Program-made: the position numbers and the translations under genes
NCBI GenBank assembly: GCA_963757605.1
Contig: CAVWSF010000003.1
Location: forward strand, 558,001-622,000
DNA length: 64,000 nucleotides
Source of the DNA: JAICJC01 sp963757605
GTDB taxonomy: Bacteria > Actinomycetota > Thermoleophilia > Gaiellales > JAICJC01
Direction of reading: 5' to 3'
The notes under the pieces: generated by a model
What the model was told of the DNA's origin: nothing
Seen by the model: only the letters and a program-made list of their open reading frames with translations
Databases searched by the model: none
In this document: in pieces, positions 17,088 to 24,458 of the stretch
Position numbering within the stretch: the first letter of the stretch is position 1
Layout of the letters: the number at the start of each line of letters is the position of its first letter

Positions 17088-17899
17088 GTCCCGGGGCCGA
17101 ACGCCGCCGCCCGCTCCTCCGGCGAGATGCCCAGCTCGGCGTAGCTCGACGTGCCCGTCGAGAGCAGCTCCCGCGCCCCGGCGAGCAGGGCGCCGTAGGC
17201 GCCGCGGGCAAGCAGGGAGCCTGTCGAGACGCGCCGCACGCCGAGCCGCCCGAGCTCCGAGACCGACGGCGCCGCCGGCAATGCGAGCACGTTCACCGGC
17301 GCCTCGACGGCCGCGACGACCGTCGCGATCTGCTCAGGATCCGTGAGACCGGGCGCGTAGACGCAGTCGGCCCCGACCGACCGGTAGGCGACGAGCCGGG
17401 CGATGGTGTCGTCGAGGTCGGCCACGCCGTGCAGGTGGTTCTCGGCCCGGGCGGTGAGGACGAGCGGATCGGGCCGGTCGTGCGCCGCCTCGACGGCCGC
17501 TGCCACGAGCTCGGTGGAGTGGCCCGGGTCGTCGATCCTGCCGGTCTCGGGATCCCAGTCCTCGATCGAGCACCCGGCCGCGCCGGCTTCGGCCAGGAGC
17601 CGGACGGTCTCGGCCACCCCGGCGGCGTCGTTCGAGAAGCAGCGCTCGCTGTCGACCGAGAGCGGCACGTCGACCGCCGCCGCCAGCTCGGCGACGTGCG
17701 AGACGAGCTCGTCGCGCGTCACCTGATGGTCGTCCTTCCCGAGGAGCCAGGCATGGCCGGCGCTCGTGGTCGCCAGCGCCTCGAAGCCGCACGACTGGAG
17801 GATGCGCGCCGAGCCGACGTCCCACGGGTTCGGCATCACGAAGATGCCCTCGCGGGCGTGCAGCTCGTGGAACCGGGCGCGGCGGTCGGCGGCGGACAT
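17084..17899 (-). CDS. isocitrate lyase / PEP mutase family protein
   Basis: A 271-aa TIM-barrel of the ICL/PEP mutase superfamily. Visible family blocks are FVMPNPWDVGSARIL, TTSAGHAWLLG (substrate loop), a metal/substrate segment VPLSVDSERCFSND, GCSIEDWD and VLTARAEN. True isocitrate lyases carry KKCGH, which is absent, so a C-C or C-P lyase/mutase of the oxaloacetate decarboxylase or 2-methylisocitrate-lyase-like group is more likely. The ATG at 17899 has GGGAGG about six bases upstream. It heads the minus-strand operon leading to the EamA transporter. Confidence 0.88.
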   Translation of the reverse strand: MSAADRRARFHELHAREGIFVMPNPWDVGSARILQSCGFEALATTSAGHAWLLGKDDHQVTRDELVSHVAELAAAVDVPLSVDSERCFSNDAAGVAETVRLLAEAGAAGCSIEDWDPETGRIDDPGHSTELVAAAVEAAHDRPDPLVLTARAENHLHGVADLDDTIARLVAYRSVGADCVYAPGLTDPEQIATVVAAVEAPVNVLALPAAPSVSELGRLGVRRVSTGSLLARGAYGALLAGARELLSTGTSSYAELGISPEERAAAFGPGT

Positions 17900-17969
17900 T
17901 GAGGCCTCCCTGGTCGGGTCGTTCTGGAGCCCACAGCATGCCCCGCCGGGGCCGACCGCCGCGCAGGTC

Positions 17970-18152
17970 TCAGCCGATGCTGCGCGTGCCGGCCAGCGCC
18001 AGGACGCGCCGGGCGAGCCGGCGCGGGCGCCGGGGTGGCTCGCCCGCGTGCGAAACCGCGCTCGCCGCGAGCCGATGGCGCTCGGCGCGAGCCATCCGCT
18101 CCCGCTGGATGTCGTGGGCGATGTCGAGCCTGATGTCAGGGTTTGTGAACAT
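17970..18152 (-). CDS. small conserved-looking protein MFTNPDIRLDIA, leaderless
   Basis: A 60-aa Arg/Ala-rich protein, MFTNPDIRLDIAHDIQRERM followed by an ARAERHRLA stretch. The pattern of a short NPDI-type opening followed by an amphipathic Arg-rich helix is common among tiny actinobacterial proteins of unknown function. A TAGCGT -10 box ends six bases before the ATG, so the mRNA is probably leaderless. The 33-bp promoter block is nearly the same as the one before the DUF4242 gene at 21141. There is no adjacent partner on the same strand. Confidence 0.6.
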   Translation of the reverse strand: MFTNPDIRLDIAHDIQRERMARAERHRLAASAVSHAGEPPRRPRRLARRVLALAGTRSIG

Positions 18153-18157
18153 GCCGT

Positions 18158-18190
18158 CACGCTAGGCGGCGCAGCCGCGGCCCACATCGG
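18158..18190 (-). promoter_or_regulatory. shared promoter motif, site A
   Basis: A 33-bp block that opens with CCGATGTG and closes with TAGCGTG, 18 bases apart, directly upstream of the 60-aa gene. The same two boxes at the same spacing occur at 21173-21205. TAGCGT fits a -10 box positioned for a leaderless start. Confidence 0.55.
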
Positions 18191-18279
18191 GAGAACCACC
18201 CCACTTTCGGACTAGGGCAGATGTTTGCCCGGTGAATTTCGCGCGGTGTGCGCTTCGGAATCGCCCTCGCCGCACTGGC

Positions 18280-18483
18280 GCTCGCGACCGTGAAGTCGGA
18301 GATGTCGTAGCCGCCGTCGGCGAAGGGCGACGGGTAGAACGGCGAGAGCCACACCGCATCCACGCCGAGCTCCGCCAGGGGTCGACCTTGGCGAGCACGC
18401 CGCGCAGGTCGCCGACCCCGTCGCCGTCGGAGTCCTGGAACGAGCGCGGGTAGATCTGATACACCACCGCCCCCTCCCACCCA
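18280..18483 (-). pseudogene. N-terminal remnant of a GH13 alpha-glucosidase/amylase gene
   Basis: About 67 codons of a glycoside hydrolase family 13 enzyme survive: GWEGAVVYQIYPRSFQDSDG and GVGDLRGVLAKVD in one frame, then LAELGVDAVWLSPFYPSPF and ADGGYDISDF in the next. A one-base deletion near 18377 (VD-YL-AEL is expected) explains the switch. The catalytic domain and everything downstream are lost. It resembles oligo-1,6-glucosidases more than the TreS of the operon at 51 kb. The stretch 18191-18611 holds only this remnant, a terminator-like palindrome and the next gene's ribosome site. Confidence 0.8.
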
Positions 18484-18485
18484 CG

Positions 18486-18508
18486 TGAAAAATCGGTGCC
18501 AGGCACCG
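18486..18508 (-). terminator. terminator-like palindrome with T-tract
   Basis: CGGTGCC and GGCACCG separated by one base are followed, on the minus strand, by ATTTTTC. This looks like a small intrinsic terminator. It lies exactly where the GH13 remnant loses its homology. Confidence 0.5.
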
Positions 18509-18611
18509 GTTTCATCGGGGCCGGTTCGGGGCACACACGGAGAGTGGGCACCGATGAGTTCCGCCGCGCGGATCGGTCTGCCCCCAAAACGCACCCGACA
18601 GAGGAAGGTTC

Positions 18612-19088
18612 ATGGGACGCATCACACCGTTCTTGTGGTTCGACACCGAAAGCCAGGAGGCGGCTGAGTTCTACACCTCCGTCTTCCCGAACTCGAAGAT
18701 CACGAAGGTCACGACCCGGCCGGACCGCTCCGACGAGCCCGTTCTCACGGTCGAGTTCGAGCTCGACGGCCAGCGGTTCATCGCCCTGAACGGCGGGCCC
18801 CAGTTCTCGTTCAACGAGGCCGTCTCGTTCGACGTGAAGTGCCAGACCCAGGACGAGGTCGACGGCTACTGGGAGACGCTCTCCGAGGGCGGCGAGGAGG
18901 GCCCGTGCGGCTGGCTCAAGGACCGCTTCGGCCTCTCGTGGCAGATCGTGCCGGAAGTGCTCCCCAGGCTGCTCGCCGATCCCGACCGGGAGAAGGCGGA
19001 GCGCGTCTTCGCGGCGATGATGAAGATGGGCAAGATCGAGATCGCGGAGCTCGAGCACGCGGCCGAGGGGGCCGCCACGCCGAGCTAG
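18612..19088 (+). CDS. VOC-superfamily protein (PhnB-like)
   Basis: A 158-aa protein of the vicinal oxygen chelate fold in the PhnB/3-demethylubiquinone-methyltransferase-like branch: starts ITPFLWFDTESQEAAEFYTS, with VEFELDGQRFIALNGGP and the C-terminal CGWLKDRFGLSWQIVPEVLP that is typical of this branch. These proteins often act as dimers binding a metal or a small electrophile; no function is assigned. The ATG at 18612 is preceded by GAGGAAGG. It overlaps the convergent hydrolase gene by four bases. Confidence 0.92.
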   Translation: MGRITPFLWFDTESQEAAEFYTSVFPNSKITKVTTRPDRSDEPVLTVEFELDGQRFIALNGGPQFSFNEAVSFDVKCQTQDEVDGYWETLSEGGEEGPCGWLKDRFGLSWQIVPEVLPRLLADPDREKAERVFAAMMKMGKIEIAELEHAAEGAATPS

Positions 19089-19936
19089 AGGAAGTTGAGC
19101 AGGGCGGCGGCGAGCTGCGCTGGGGCCTCCTCCGGGATGAAGTGGCCTCCGGGCACCGTCGCCGCCCGCACGTCGTGCGCCCACGCGGCCCACACCTCGC
19201 CCGCGTCCGCGAGCTGCGTCTCGGCGGCCCCGGCCAGGACCAGCGTGGGGCACTCGATCCGCCGGCCGGCCCGCCGGTCAACCTCGTCGTCGGCCCGGTC
19301 GAGCCAGAAGCTCGCCCGGTAGTCGGCGCACATCGAGGCCGCCGTCGCGTCGTCGAGCACGGCCGCGTAGGCGGCGAACGCCTCGGCCCCGATCGCCTCG
19401 GGCCGCTCGGCCCACGATTCGAACGCGAACCGCAGGATGAGCTCCGCCTGGCCCGTGAGCAGGCGCTCGGGGAACGCCGCCGGCTGGGCGAACAGGAACC
19501 ACGGCCAGTAGCCGAGCGACACCCCGGCCCCCATCCGCTCGAACTGGTCGACCGTGGGGACGACGTTCAGGACCGCCAGCCGCTCGATCCGATCCGGGCG
19601 GTCGAGCGCCATCCGGTAGGCGACCCGCGCGCCGCGGTCGTGGCCCACCAGCGAGAAGCGGGGGTGCCCGAGCTGCGCCATCAGGTCGAAGAGGTCGCTT
19701 CCCATCTGGCGCTTCGAGTAGCCCTCGCCGTGCGGCCCGCCCGCAGGCGCGGAGGACTCGCCGTAGCCGCGGATGTCGGCGACGACGACCGTATGGCGCT
19801 CCGCCAGGGCCGGCACGACGCCGCGCCAGCAGTAGTGTGTCTGCGGGAACCCGTGCAGCAGGAGCACCGGCGACCCCCGCCCGGCAAGGCCGGCCAGGTA
19901 CTCTGCCTCGCCGACGGCGACGCGCACGTACTCCAT
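19085..19936 (-). CDS. alpha/beta hydrolase, haloacetate dehalogenase-like
   Basis: A 283-aa alpha/beta hydrolase with aspartate as nucleophile (VGHDRGARVAYRMAL), as in haloacetate dehalogenases and epoxide hydrolases, and a final VPGGHFIPEE with the catalytic histidine. Fluoroacetate dehalogenases carry Y-W-H-W in the cap for halide binding; here the aligned sequence is SLGYWPWFLFAQP, so the histidine is replaced by proline. C-F cleavage is therefore doubtful, while dechlorination or epoxide hydrolysis remains possible. The ATG at 19936 is preferred over the GTG at 19960 because it matches family N-termini. No ribosome site is evident for either. Confidence 0.85.
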   Translation of the reverse strand: MEYVRVAVGEAEYLAGLAGRGSPVLLLHGFPQTHYCWRGVVPALAERHTVVVADIRGYGESSAPAGGPHGEGYSKRQMGSDLFDLMAQLGHPRFSLVGHDRGARVAYRMALDRPDRIERLAVLNVVPTVDQFERMGAGVSLGYWPWFLFAQPAAFPERLLTGQAELILRFAFESWAERPEAIGAEAFAAYAAVLDDATAASMCADYRASFWLDRADDEVDRRAGRRIECPTLVLAGAAETQLADAGEVWAAWAHDVRAATVPGGHFIPEEAPAQLAAALLNFL

Positions 19937-20001
19937 GCCCGGGATCCGGCCGCCGGTCACCGGGCCAGCATGCCAGACTCCGGCGAACGAGGAGGGATCG
20001 G

Positions 20002-20571
20002 ATGCGCAGGATCATCGCGTCGGTGAACGCGACGCTCGACGGCTACATGGAGGGCCCGAACGGCGATGGCGACCTCGGCTGGCTGATGCCGTTCGTCCCC
20101 GACGGCATCCCCGACAACGCCCGCCTGCTGGGCGAGGAGACCGATGCGATCCTCCTCGGGCGCGGCACCTACCACGGGTTCTCAGGCTTCTGGCCGACCC
20201 AGGAGGGCGAGTTCGCCGACCTGATGAACATGCCTCCGAAGTACGTCTTCGCCAGCGAGGGTGCGCTCTCGGAGACGCCGTGGGGAAGCTACGGCAACGC
20301 CCACCTCGTCGATCGCGACGTCGAGGCACGCGTGCGCGCCCTGAAGGCCGAGGACGGCAAGGCCATGGTGCTCCTCGCGAGCGGCGGGCTCGCGTCGAGC
20401 TTCCTCGGCCTCGGCCTCGTGGACGAGCTGCGGATCGTCGTATGCCCGGTCGTCCTCGGCGCCGGGAAGCACTACTTGCGCGGGGTCGACGGGCTCGTGC
20501 AGCTGGAGCTGGTCGAGTCGAAGCCGTACCCCGCCGGCGCCGTCGCGCTCACCTACCGCGTCTCGTCCTAG
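20002..20571 (+). CDS. dihydrofolate reductase family protein (RibD C-terminal type)
   Basis: A 189-aa protein of the RibD C-terminal/DHFR-like fold: MRRIIASVNATLDGYMEGPN opening, LLGRGTYHGFSGFWPT, VLLASGGLASSFLGLGLVDEL and VVLGAGKHYL. It probably reduces a small heterocyclic or pterin-like substrate with NADPH; true folate reduction is not implied. The ATG at 20002 follows GAGGAGGG. A perfect 13-bp terminator hairpin comes 16 bases after the stop. Confidence 0.92.
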   Translation: MRRIIASVNATLDGYMEGPNGDGDLGWLMPFVPDGIPDNARLLGEETDAILLGRGTYHGFSGFWPTQEGEFADLMNMPPKYVFASEGALSETPWGSYGNAHLVDRDVEARVRALKAEDGKAMVLLASGGLASSFLGLGLVDELRIVVCPVVLGAGKHYLRGVDGLVQLELVESKPYPAGAVALTYRVSS

Positions 20572-20586
20572 CGGCCCACCGGAAAT

Positions 20587-20623
20587 GAGACCAGGCCCCG
20601 GGAGGAGGGTGGGGCCTGGTCTC
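20587..20623. terminator. strong 13-bp terminator hairpin
   Basis: Perfect inverted arms at 20587-20599 and 20611-20623 with an 11-nt loop, 16 bases after the DHFR-like stop codon. The downstream sequence GTTGGGT has only a weak T content. Confidence 0.8.
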
Positions 20624-20646
20624 GTTGGGTAGGTGTGGTCGGTCGC

Positions 20647-20848
20647 CTAGATGATTGATCGGTAACTCCCGTGATGCTCGGGCGGCGAGAACCGAGCAGC
20701 GCAAGGACGCAGGGAGGGCCAATATCGGGTGATATTGGCCCGACCGAGGACGCAGCGATGCGAAGGTTCGCAGCCGCAGCCCCGCCAACCGTGCCCACCC
20801 GCACAGTCATGCGTCCAGGCGCGCGGGAGTTATCGATCAATCATCTAG
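20647..20848. repeat. 202-bp element with 25-bp terminal inverted repeats
   Basis: The outer 25 bases at 20647-20671 and 20824-20848 are inverted copies with one mismatch. They begin CTAGATGATTGATC and end toward the inside with CTCCCG. The element contains no gene, and its interior carries copy 2 of the structured repeat. The right arm contains the TAG stop codon of the DUF4242 gene (20845-20847). It resembles a miniature inverted-repeat element (MITE) or a very long hairpin terminator between convergent genes. No clear target duplication is seen. Confidence 0.75.
20684..20777. repeat. structured intergenic repeat, copy 2
   Basis: Second copy of the element at 7425-7524. The central hairpin is a perfect 11-bp stem with a 4-nt loop (20716-20726 with 20731-20741). 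The flanks AGGACGCAGGGAG and CGACCGAGGAC are identical to copy 1. Three stem positions changed on both arms together relative to copy 1, and the outer pair is GAACC/GGTTC instead of AAACC/GGTTT. Confidence 0.75.
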
Positions 20849-21141
20849 ACCGCCGCGGGCTCGGGATCCGCCCGCATGACGACGGTGTCGACGACCCGGA
20901 TGATCTCGTCGATGGGCAAGCCGGCACGCGCCGCGTGCCTTCGAATTGCCTCCGGGCCGGTGGCCTCGTAGATGCACACCATCCCGACGGAGGCCCCGCC
21001 CTCGTCGAGCACGTAGCTCCGGACCCACTGGACTTCGTCGGACATCTCTTCGTCGACGACCTGCTTCGACCGGGCTCCGGCCCGGCCGAGCTGCGCCGGG
21101 GATCCCCAGCCGCCTCGCCGAAGGATGACGTACTGCTCCAC
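20845..21141 (-). CDS. DUF4242-family protein
   Basis: A 98-aa protein of the DUF4242/nickel-binding-like family, related to ferredoxin-fold small proteins: VEQYVILRRGGW opening, VQWVRSYVLDEGGASVGMVC, then IYEATGPEAIRRHAARAGLP and the ending IIRVVDTVV. The GTG at 21141 has AAGGAGGG eight bases upstream. Its promoter block begins directly after the stop codon of the LuxR regulator gene on the same strand, a pairing that suggests linked control. Its own stop codon lies in the arm of the 202-bp inverted-repeat element. Biochemical role unknown. Confidence 0.85.
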   Translation of the reverse strand: MEQYVILRRGGWGSPAQLGRAGARSKQVVDEEMSDEVQWVRSYVLDEGGASVGMVCIYEATGPEAIRRHAARAGLPIDEIIRVVDTVVMRADPEPAAV

Positions 21142-21172
21142 GTGTCCCTCCTTCGTTTTTCATCGTGCCTCG

Positions 21173-21205
21173 CACGCTACGGCGCAGCGCCGGGCCGCAC
21201 ATCGG
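21173..21205 (-). promoter_or_regulatory. shared promoter motif, site B
   Basis: A 33-bp block that opens with CCGATGTG and closes with TAGCGTG at the same spacing as site A (18158-18190). The upstream ~27 bases are also similar (CCGAA, GGG, TCC boxes) and overlap the LuxR stop codon. Transcription would start near 21166, giving a short leader with the AAGGAGGG site of the DUF4242 gene. Confidence 0.55.
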
Positions 21206-21214
21206 AAGGACTCC

Positions 21215-23839
21215 CTATCTTCGGACGATCCCGAGCCGGCCGGCCTCCGCGGCCGCCTCGGTGCGCGAGCCGACGTCGAGCTTGCGCAGGATCGCGGAGA
21301 CGTGGTGGTCGACCGTCTTTCGCGAGAGCACGAGCCGGTCGGCGATCTGGGCGTTCCGCATGCCGTCGGCGAGCAGCGCCAGCACCTCGAGCTGGCGGCC
21401 GGTCAGCCCGGCGGGGTTCGAGCGCGTCGCGCGTCGCGGGCCCTGCGGCAGGTCGCGGGCGCCGCGCTCGCGGAGCAGACGGGCGGCGCGGCCCTCCGCC
21501 GGGCGCGCGCCCAGCCGCTGGAGCTCCTCGTGGGCGAGGCGCAGCTCGTCCTCGCGGTCGCTCTCGAGCCGGGCCAGGGCGGCCTCGTACGGGCAGCCGA
21601 GCTCGGTCCACGCCCGGGCGGCGGCCTCGGGCCGCCCCGCGAGCTCGAGCCGGTAGGGCCCTGCGGGCTCGACCCGCGGCTCATCGGCGATGCCGGCGCG
21701 GCGGCGCCAGACGCTGAGCTCGCCGACCGCCCAGGCGTTCTCGTTTCGCACGGCGAGCGCGAGCGCGGCCTCCGTCTCCGGCCCGACCAGGTCGGAGCGG
21801 CCCGCGAGCCAGTGCCCTTCGGCCCGGGCGGCCGAGACGGGGCCGACGCGCTGGAGCTCGCCGGTGGGCTCCGCCAGCCGGCGGGCCTCCTCGAGCGGCG
21901 CCCACAGGTCGCCGTGCCCGGTCCGGGCCCGCAGCCGCCCGAGCACGACGAGCGGGCAGATCATGCTCGCGATCGGCACGCCGGGCCGCTCAAGCACGGT
22001 CACGGCCGCGGCCGCGGCGTCGTCCCAGCGCCCCTGCTCGAGATCGGCGCGCGCCTTCCAGCCGGTCATGTAGACCCGCCACGAGTCGAGGTCGCGCTCG
22101 CTGCAGTATTCGAGCCCCGCCTCGAGGTACGGCAGCCCGAGGTCGTAGTCGCGGGTCTCGATTGCGGCGACCGCGAGGTTCGTGTGCGCCCGGGCGACGT
22201 GCTCCTCGAGCCCGACGTCCGCCGCGATTCGCAGGCTGCGCTCGAGCTTGGCGACGCCTCCCTCGACGCCGCCGGCGAGCTCCGCCGAGCCGACGTTGTT
22301 GAGCGCGTGGACGAGGACGTCGGCGTACCCCAGCCGCTCGGCCAGCTCGATCGCCCGCTCCCCCCAACTGCGCGCACCGGCCACGTCGCCGGCGAGCATC
22401 CGCAGCTGCGCCATGTTGCTGTAAGCCATCGCCAACTCGGGGCTCGACGGCAAAGGCTCGAGGAGCCGGATCGCCGCGCGCGCCTCGGCCTCGGCCTCCG
22501 CGTTCTCGCCTGCGAACCACGCGAGCCGCGAGAGCCAGCGGCGGGTGTCCCCCTCGCGCCGGCGGTCGCGCCGGGCGCGGTGCTCGGCGAGCGCGAGCCG
22601 GCGGGCCTCGATCGCGTCGTCGATCGCGTGGATCAGGTAGCACTCGTAGGAGCGACGCTCGAGCAGCCGCGCCCGGTCGCCGCCCGGCAGGCCGTCGGCG
22701 AAGCGGAGCGCGCGGGAGAACTGGGCCGCCGACTCGTGGTGCGCGCCGAACTCCGCCGCTCGCTCGCCTGCGGCCGGCGCGAACTCGAGGACGGCCTCGA
22801 CATCGCCGGCGGCCTCGGCGTGGTGGGCGACGCGGGCCAGGTCGGCCCGCCGCGGCGGGCCGGCGAGGGCGCGGAGCGCACGGCCGTGAAGCTCGTGGCG
22901 GCGGTCGGGCGGCATCGTCTCCTCGATGGCGACGCGCTCGATCTCGTGCCGGAACGCGATCCCGTCGCGGTGGACGCGCAGCATCCCCGACGTCAGGCCG
23001 TCCTCGACGAAGGCCAGCTCGTCGACGGCGATCTCCTCGAGCAGCCACACCTCGGCGCGCGGCGGCGCGATTGCGACGGCGTCGAGGAGCGCCCTGGCGC
23101 ACCCGGGCAGGCGCGCGGCGCGGGCGAGCACCGCGTCGCGCACGCTCTCGGGGAGCGTCGCGCCGCCGGCGGCGAGCGCCTCGGTGACGTAGAACGGGTT
23201 GCCGCCCGTGAGCCGGTGAAGCTCGGCGGAGTCGACGTCGTAGGGGCGCGCGAGGTCGCCGACGGCGCACTCGGAGAGCGGCTCGAGCTGAAGGCGGGTG
23301 ATCGCCGCCGGCGGCAGCTCGCCGAGCGCGCGCCGCAGCGGGTCGGTGCGGCCGACCTCGTCGTCGCGGTAGGTGAGCACGACGAGCGCCGGCACGGACT
23401 CGATGCGCCGGGCGAGCAGGCGGACGAGATCGAGGGTGGCCCCGTCGGCGCGGTTCAGGTCTTCGATCACGAGCACGCTGGGCGGCTGCCGGCGGAGCTC
23501 CGCGAGGAGGGCGGCGAGGACGTCGACCGGGCCCGACCCGCGCTCGACGAGCCACTCGAGCTCGCCGCCGGTCTCGCTCGCGATGTCGACGAGCGGGCCG
23601 AGCGGCCGCGCCGTCTGCAGCGCCTCGCAGGCCCCCGACAGCACCCGGGCCGACGCCAGACCGAGGCAGAAGGCCTGCACGAGCGCGGTCTTGCCGATGC
23701 CGGCCTCGCCGCCCACCAGCACGAGCCGCCCGCGCCGGCTGCGCCTGACGGCGCGCAGCGCATCGGCCAGGGCGTCGAGCTCAGGCGAGCGTTCGAGCAG
23801 CTGCTCGGCGCTCTCGAGGGGGCGGGTCGGCGAGATCAG
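21215..23839 (-). CDS. LAL-type LuxR transcriptional regulator with AAA ATPase and TPR-like repeats
   Basis: A large (~874 aa) regulator: N-terminal ATPase with Walker A VGGEAGIGKT and Walker B-like VLVIEDLNRAD, a long helical TPR-like middle (several A-x-x-x-A-G-x-x repeats), and a C-terminal LuxR helix-turn-helix GLTGRQLEVLALLADGMRNA then IADRLVLSRKTVDHHVSAIL. This is the MalT/LAL architecture, in which ligand and ATP binding drive DNA binding. The usual N-terminus (LLERSPELDALADALRAV) is readable upstream of the first GTG (23722), but no standard start codon precedes it. CTG at 23839 is the only near-cognate option. A decayed start or sequencing error is possible. Confidence 0.88.
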   Translation of the reverse strand: MISPTRPLESAEQLLERSPELDALADALRAVRRSRRGRLVLVGGEAGIGKTALVQAFCLGLASARVLSGACEALQTARPLGPLVDIASETGGELEWLVERGSGPVDVLAALLAELRRQPPSVLVIEDLNRADGATLDLVRLLARRIESVPALVVLTYRDDEVGRTDPLRRALGELPPAAITRLQLEPLSECAVGDLARPYDVDSAELHRLTGGNPFYVTEALAAGGATLPESVRDAVLARAARLPGCARALLDAVAIAPPRAEVWLLEEIAVDELAFVEDGLTSGMLRVHRDGIAFRHEIERVAIEETMPPDRRHELHGRALRALAGPPRRADLARVAHHAEAAGDVEAVLEFAPAAGERAAEFGAHHESAAQFSRALRFADGLPGGDRARLLERRSYECYLIHAIDDAIEARRLALAEHRARRDRRREGDTRRWLSRLAWFAGENAEAEAEARAAIRLLEPLPSSPELAMAYSNMAQLRMLAGDVAGARSWGERAIELAERLGYADVLVHALNNVGSAELAGGVEGGVAKLERSLRIAADVGLEEHVARAHTNLAVAAIETRDYDLGLPYLEAGLEYCSERDLDSWRVYMTGWKARADLEQGRWDDAAAAAVTVLERPGVPIASMICPLVVLGRLRARTGHGDLWAPLEEARRLAEPTGELQRVGPVSAARAEGHWLAGRSDLVGPETEAALALAVRNENAWAVGELSVWRRRAGIADEPRVEPAGPYRLELAGRPEAAARAWTELGCPYEAALARLESDREDELRLAHEELQRLGARPAEGRAARLLRERGARDLPQGPRRATRSNPAGLTGRQLEVLALLADGMRNAQIADRLVLSRKTVDHHVSAILRKLDVGSRTEAAAEAGRLGIVRR

Positions 23840-23977
23840 GGTGTGTCCAGTCGGGTTGGGTTCCCTCCTCTACGGCGAGGCGCGGCGATCGGATTCGGAC
23901 GCTTCGGCCAAACACCCATGGAGAACGCGTGATTCCCCCGATGCGCGCTCCCCGACGCCGGAGAGGACGATTCACAT

Positions 23978-24452
23978 ATGGCGCCTGCCGGAACCCAGAG
24001 ATCTGGGGTTGTCCACGTCGGCGGGCGGCGCCCGACACCGAGGCAGGTCGGACGTGAGCTCGTCGACGTGGCGGCTGCGCTTCCGCTCTTCCTGGGCGCG
24101 CCGCTCGTGCGCCGCTGGCACCGGCGGTGGGGTGCGACCGAAGCCGAGGTCGCGGCCGCGATGCCCGGCGACGAGCTCGTGCCCGGCTGCCGGTACTGCT
24201 GCACCTCGCATCGCGGCGATCGAGCCGCCCCGCCACCTGCTCTGGGCGAAGCCCGACAGTACGTGGGAGTGGCAGCTCACCGACGCCGGCGGTGGGACGC
24301 GGCTCGTCACGCGCCTTCGGATCCTCTACCAGTGGCGGACGAGCCCGTTCGGCGCGCTGGCATCGCTCTTCCTGAACGAGCACGGCGACTTCGCAATGAT
24401 GCGCAAGATGCTCCGCACGCTGAAGCAGCGGGCGGAGACGGTCAGCAGCTGA
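23978..24452 (+). pseudogene. SRPBCC-family gene with internal deletion and frameshift
   Basis: Two pieces of one SRPBCC (polyketide-cyclase-like) protein remain. The first, RRWHRRWGATEAEVAAAMPG followed by DELVPGCRY, is in one frame. The second, IEPPRHLLWAKPDSTWEWQL through ASLFLNEHGDFAMMRKMLR, is in another. From memory of the family, the ~60 residues that should connect them are missing, and the join near 24205 shifts frame. The gene is therefore dead or fragmentary. It is divergent from the LuxR regulator, which may once have controlled it. Confidence 0.75.
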
Positions 24453-24458
24453 AAACGG

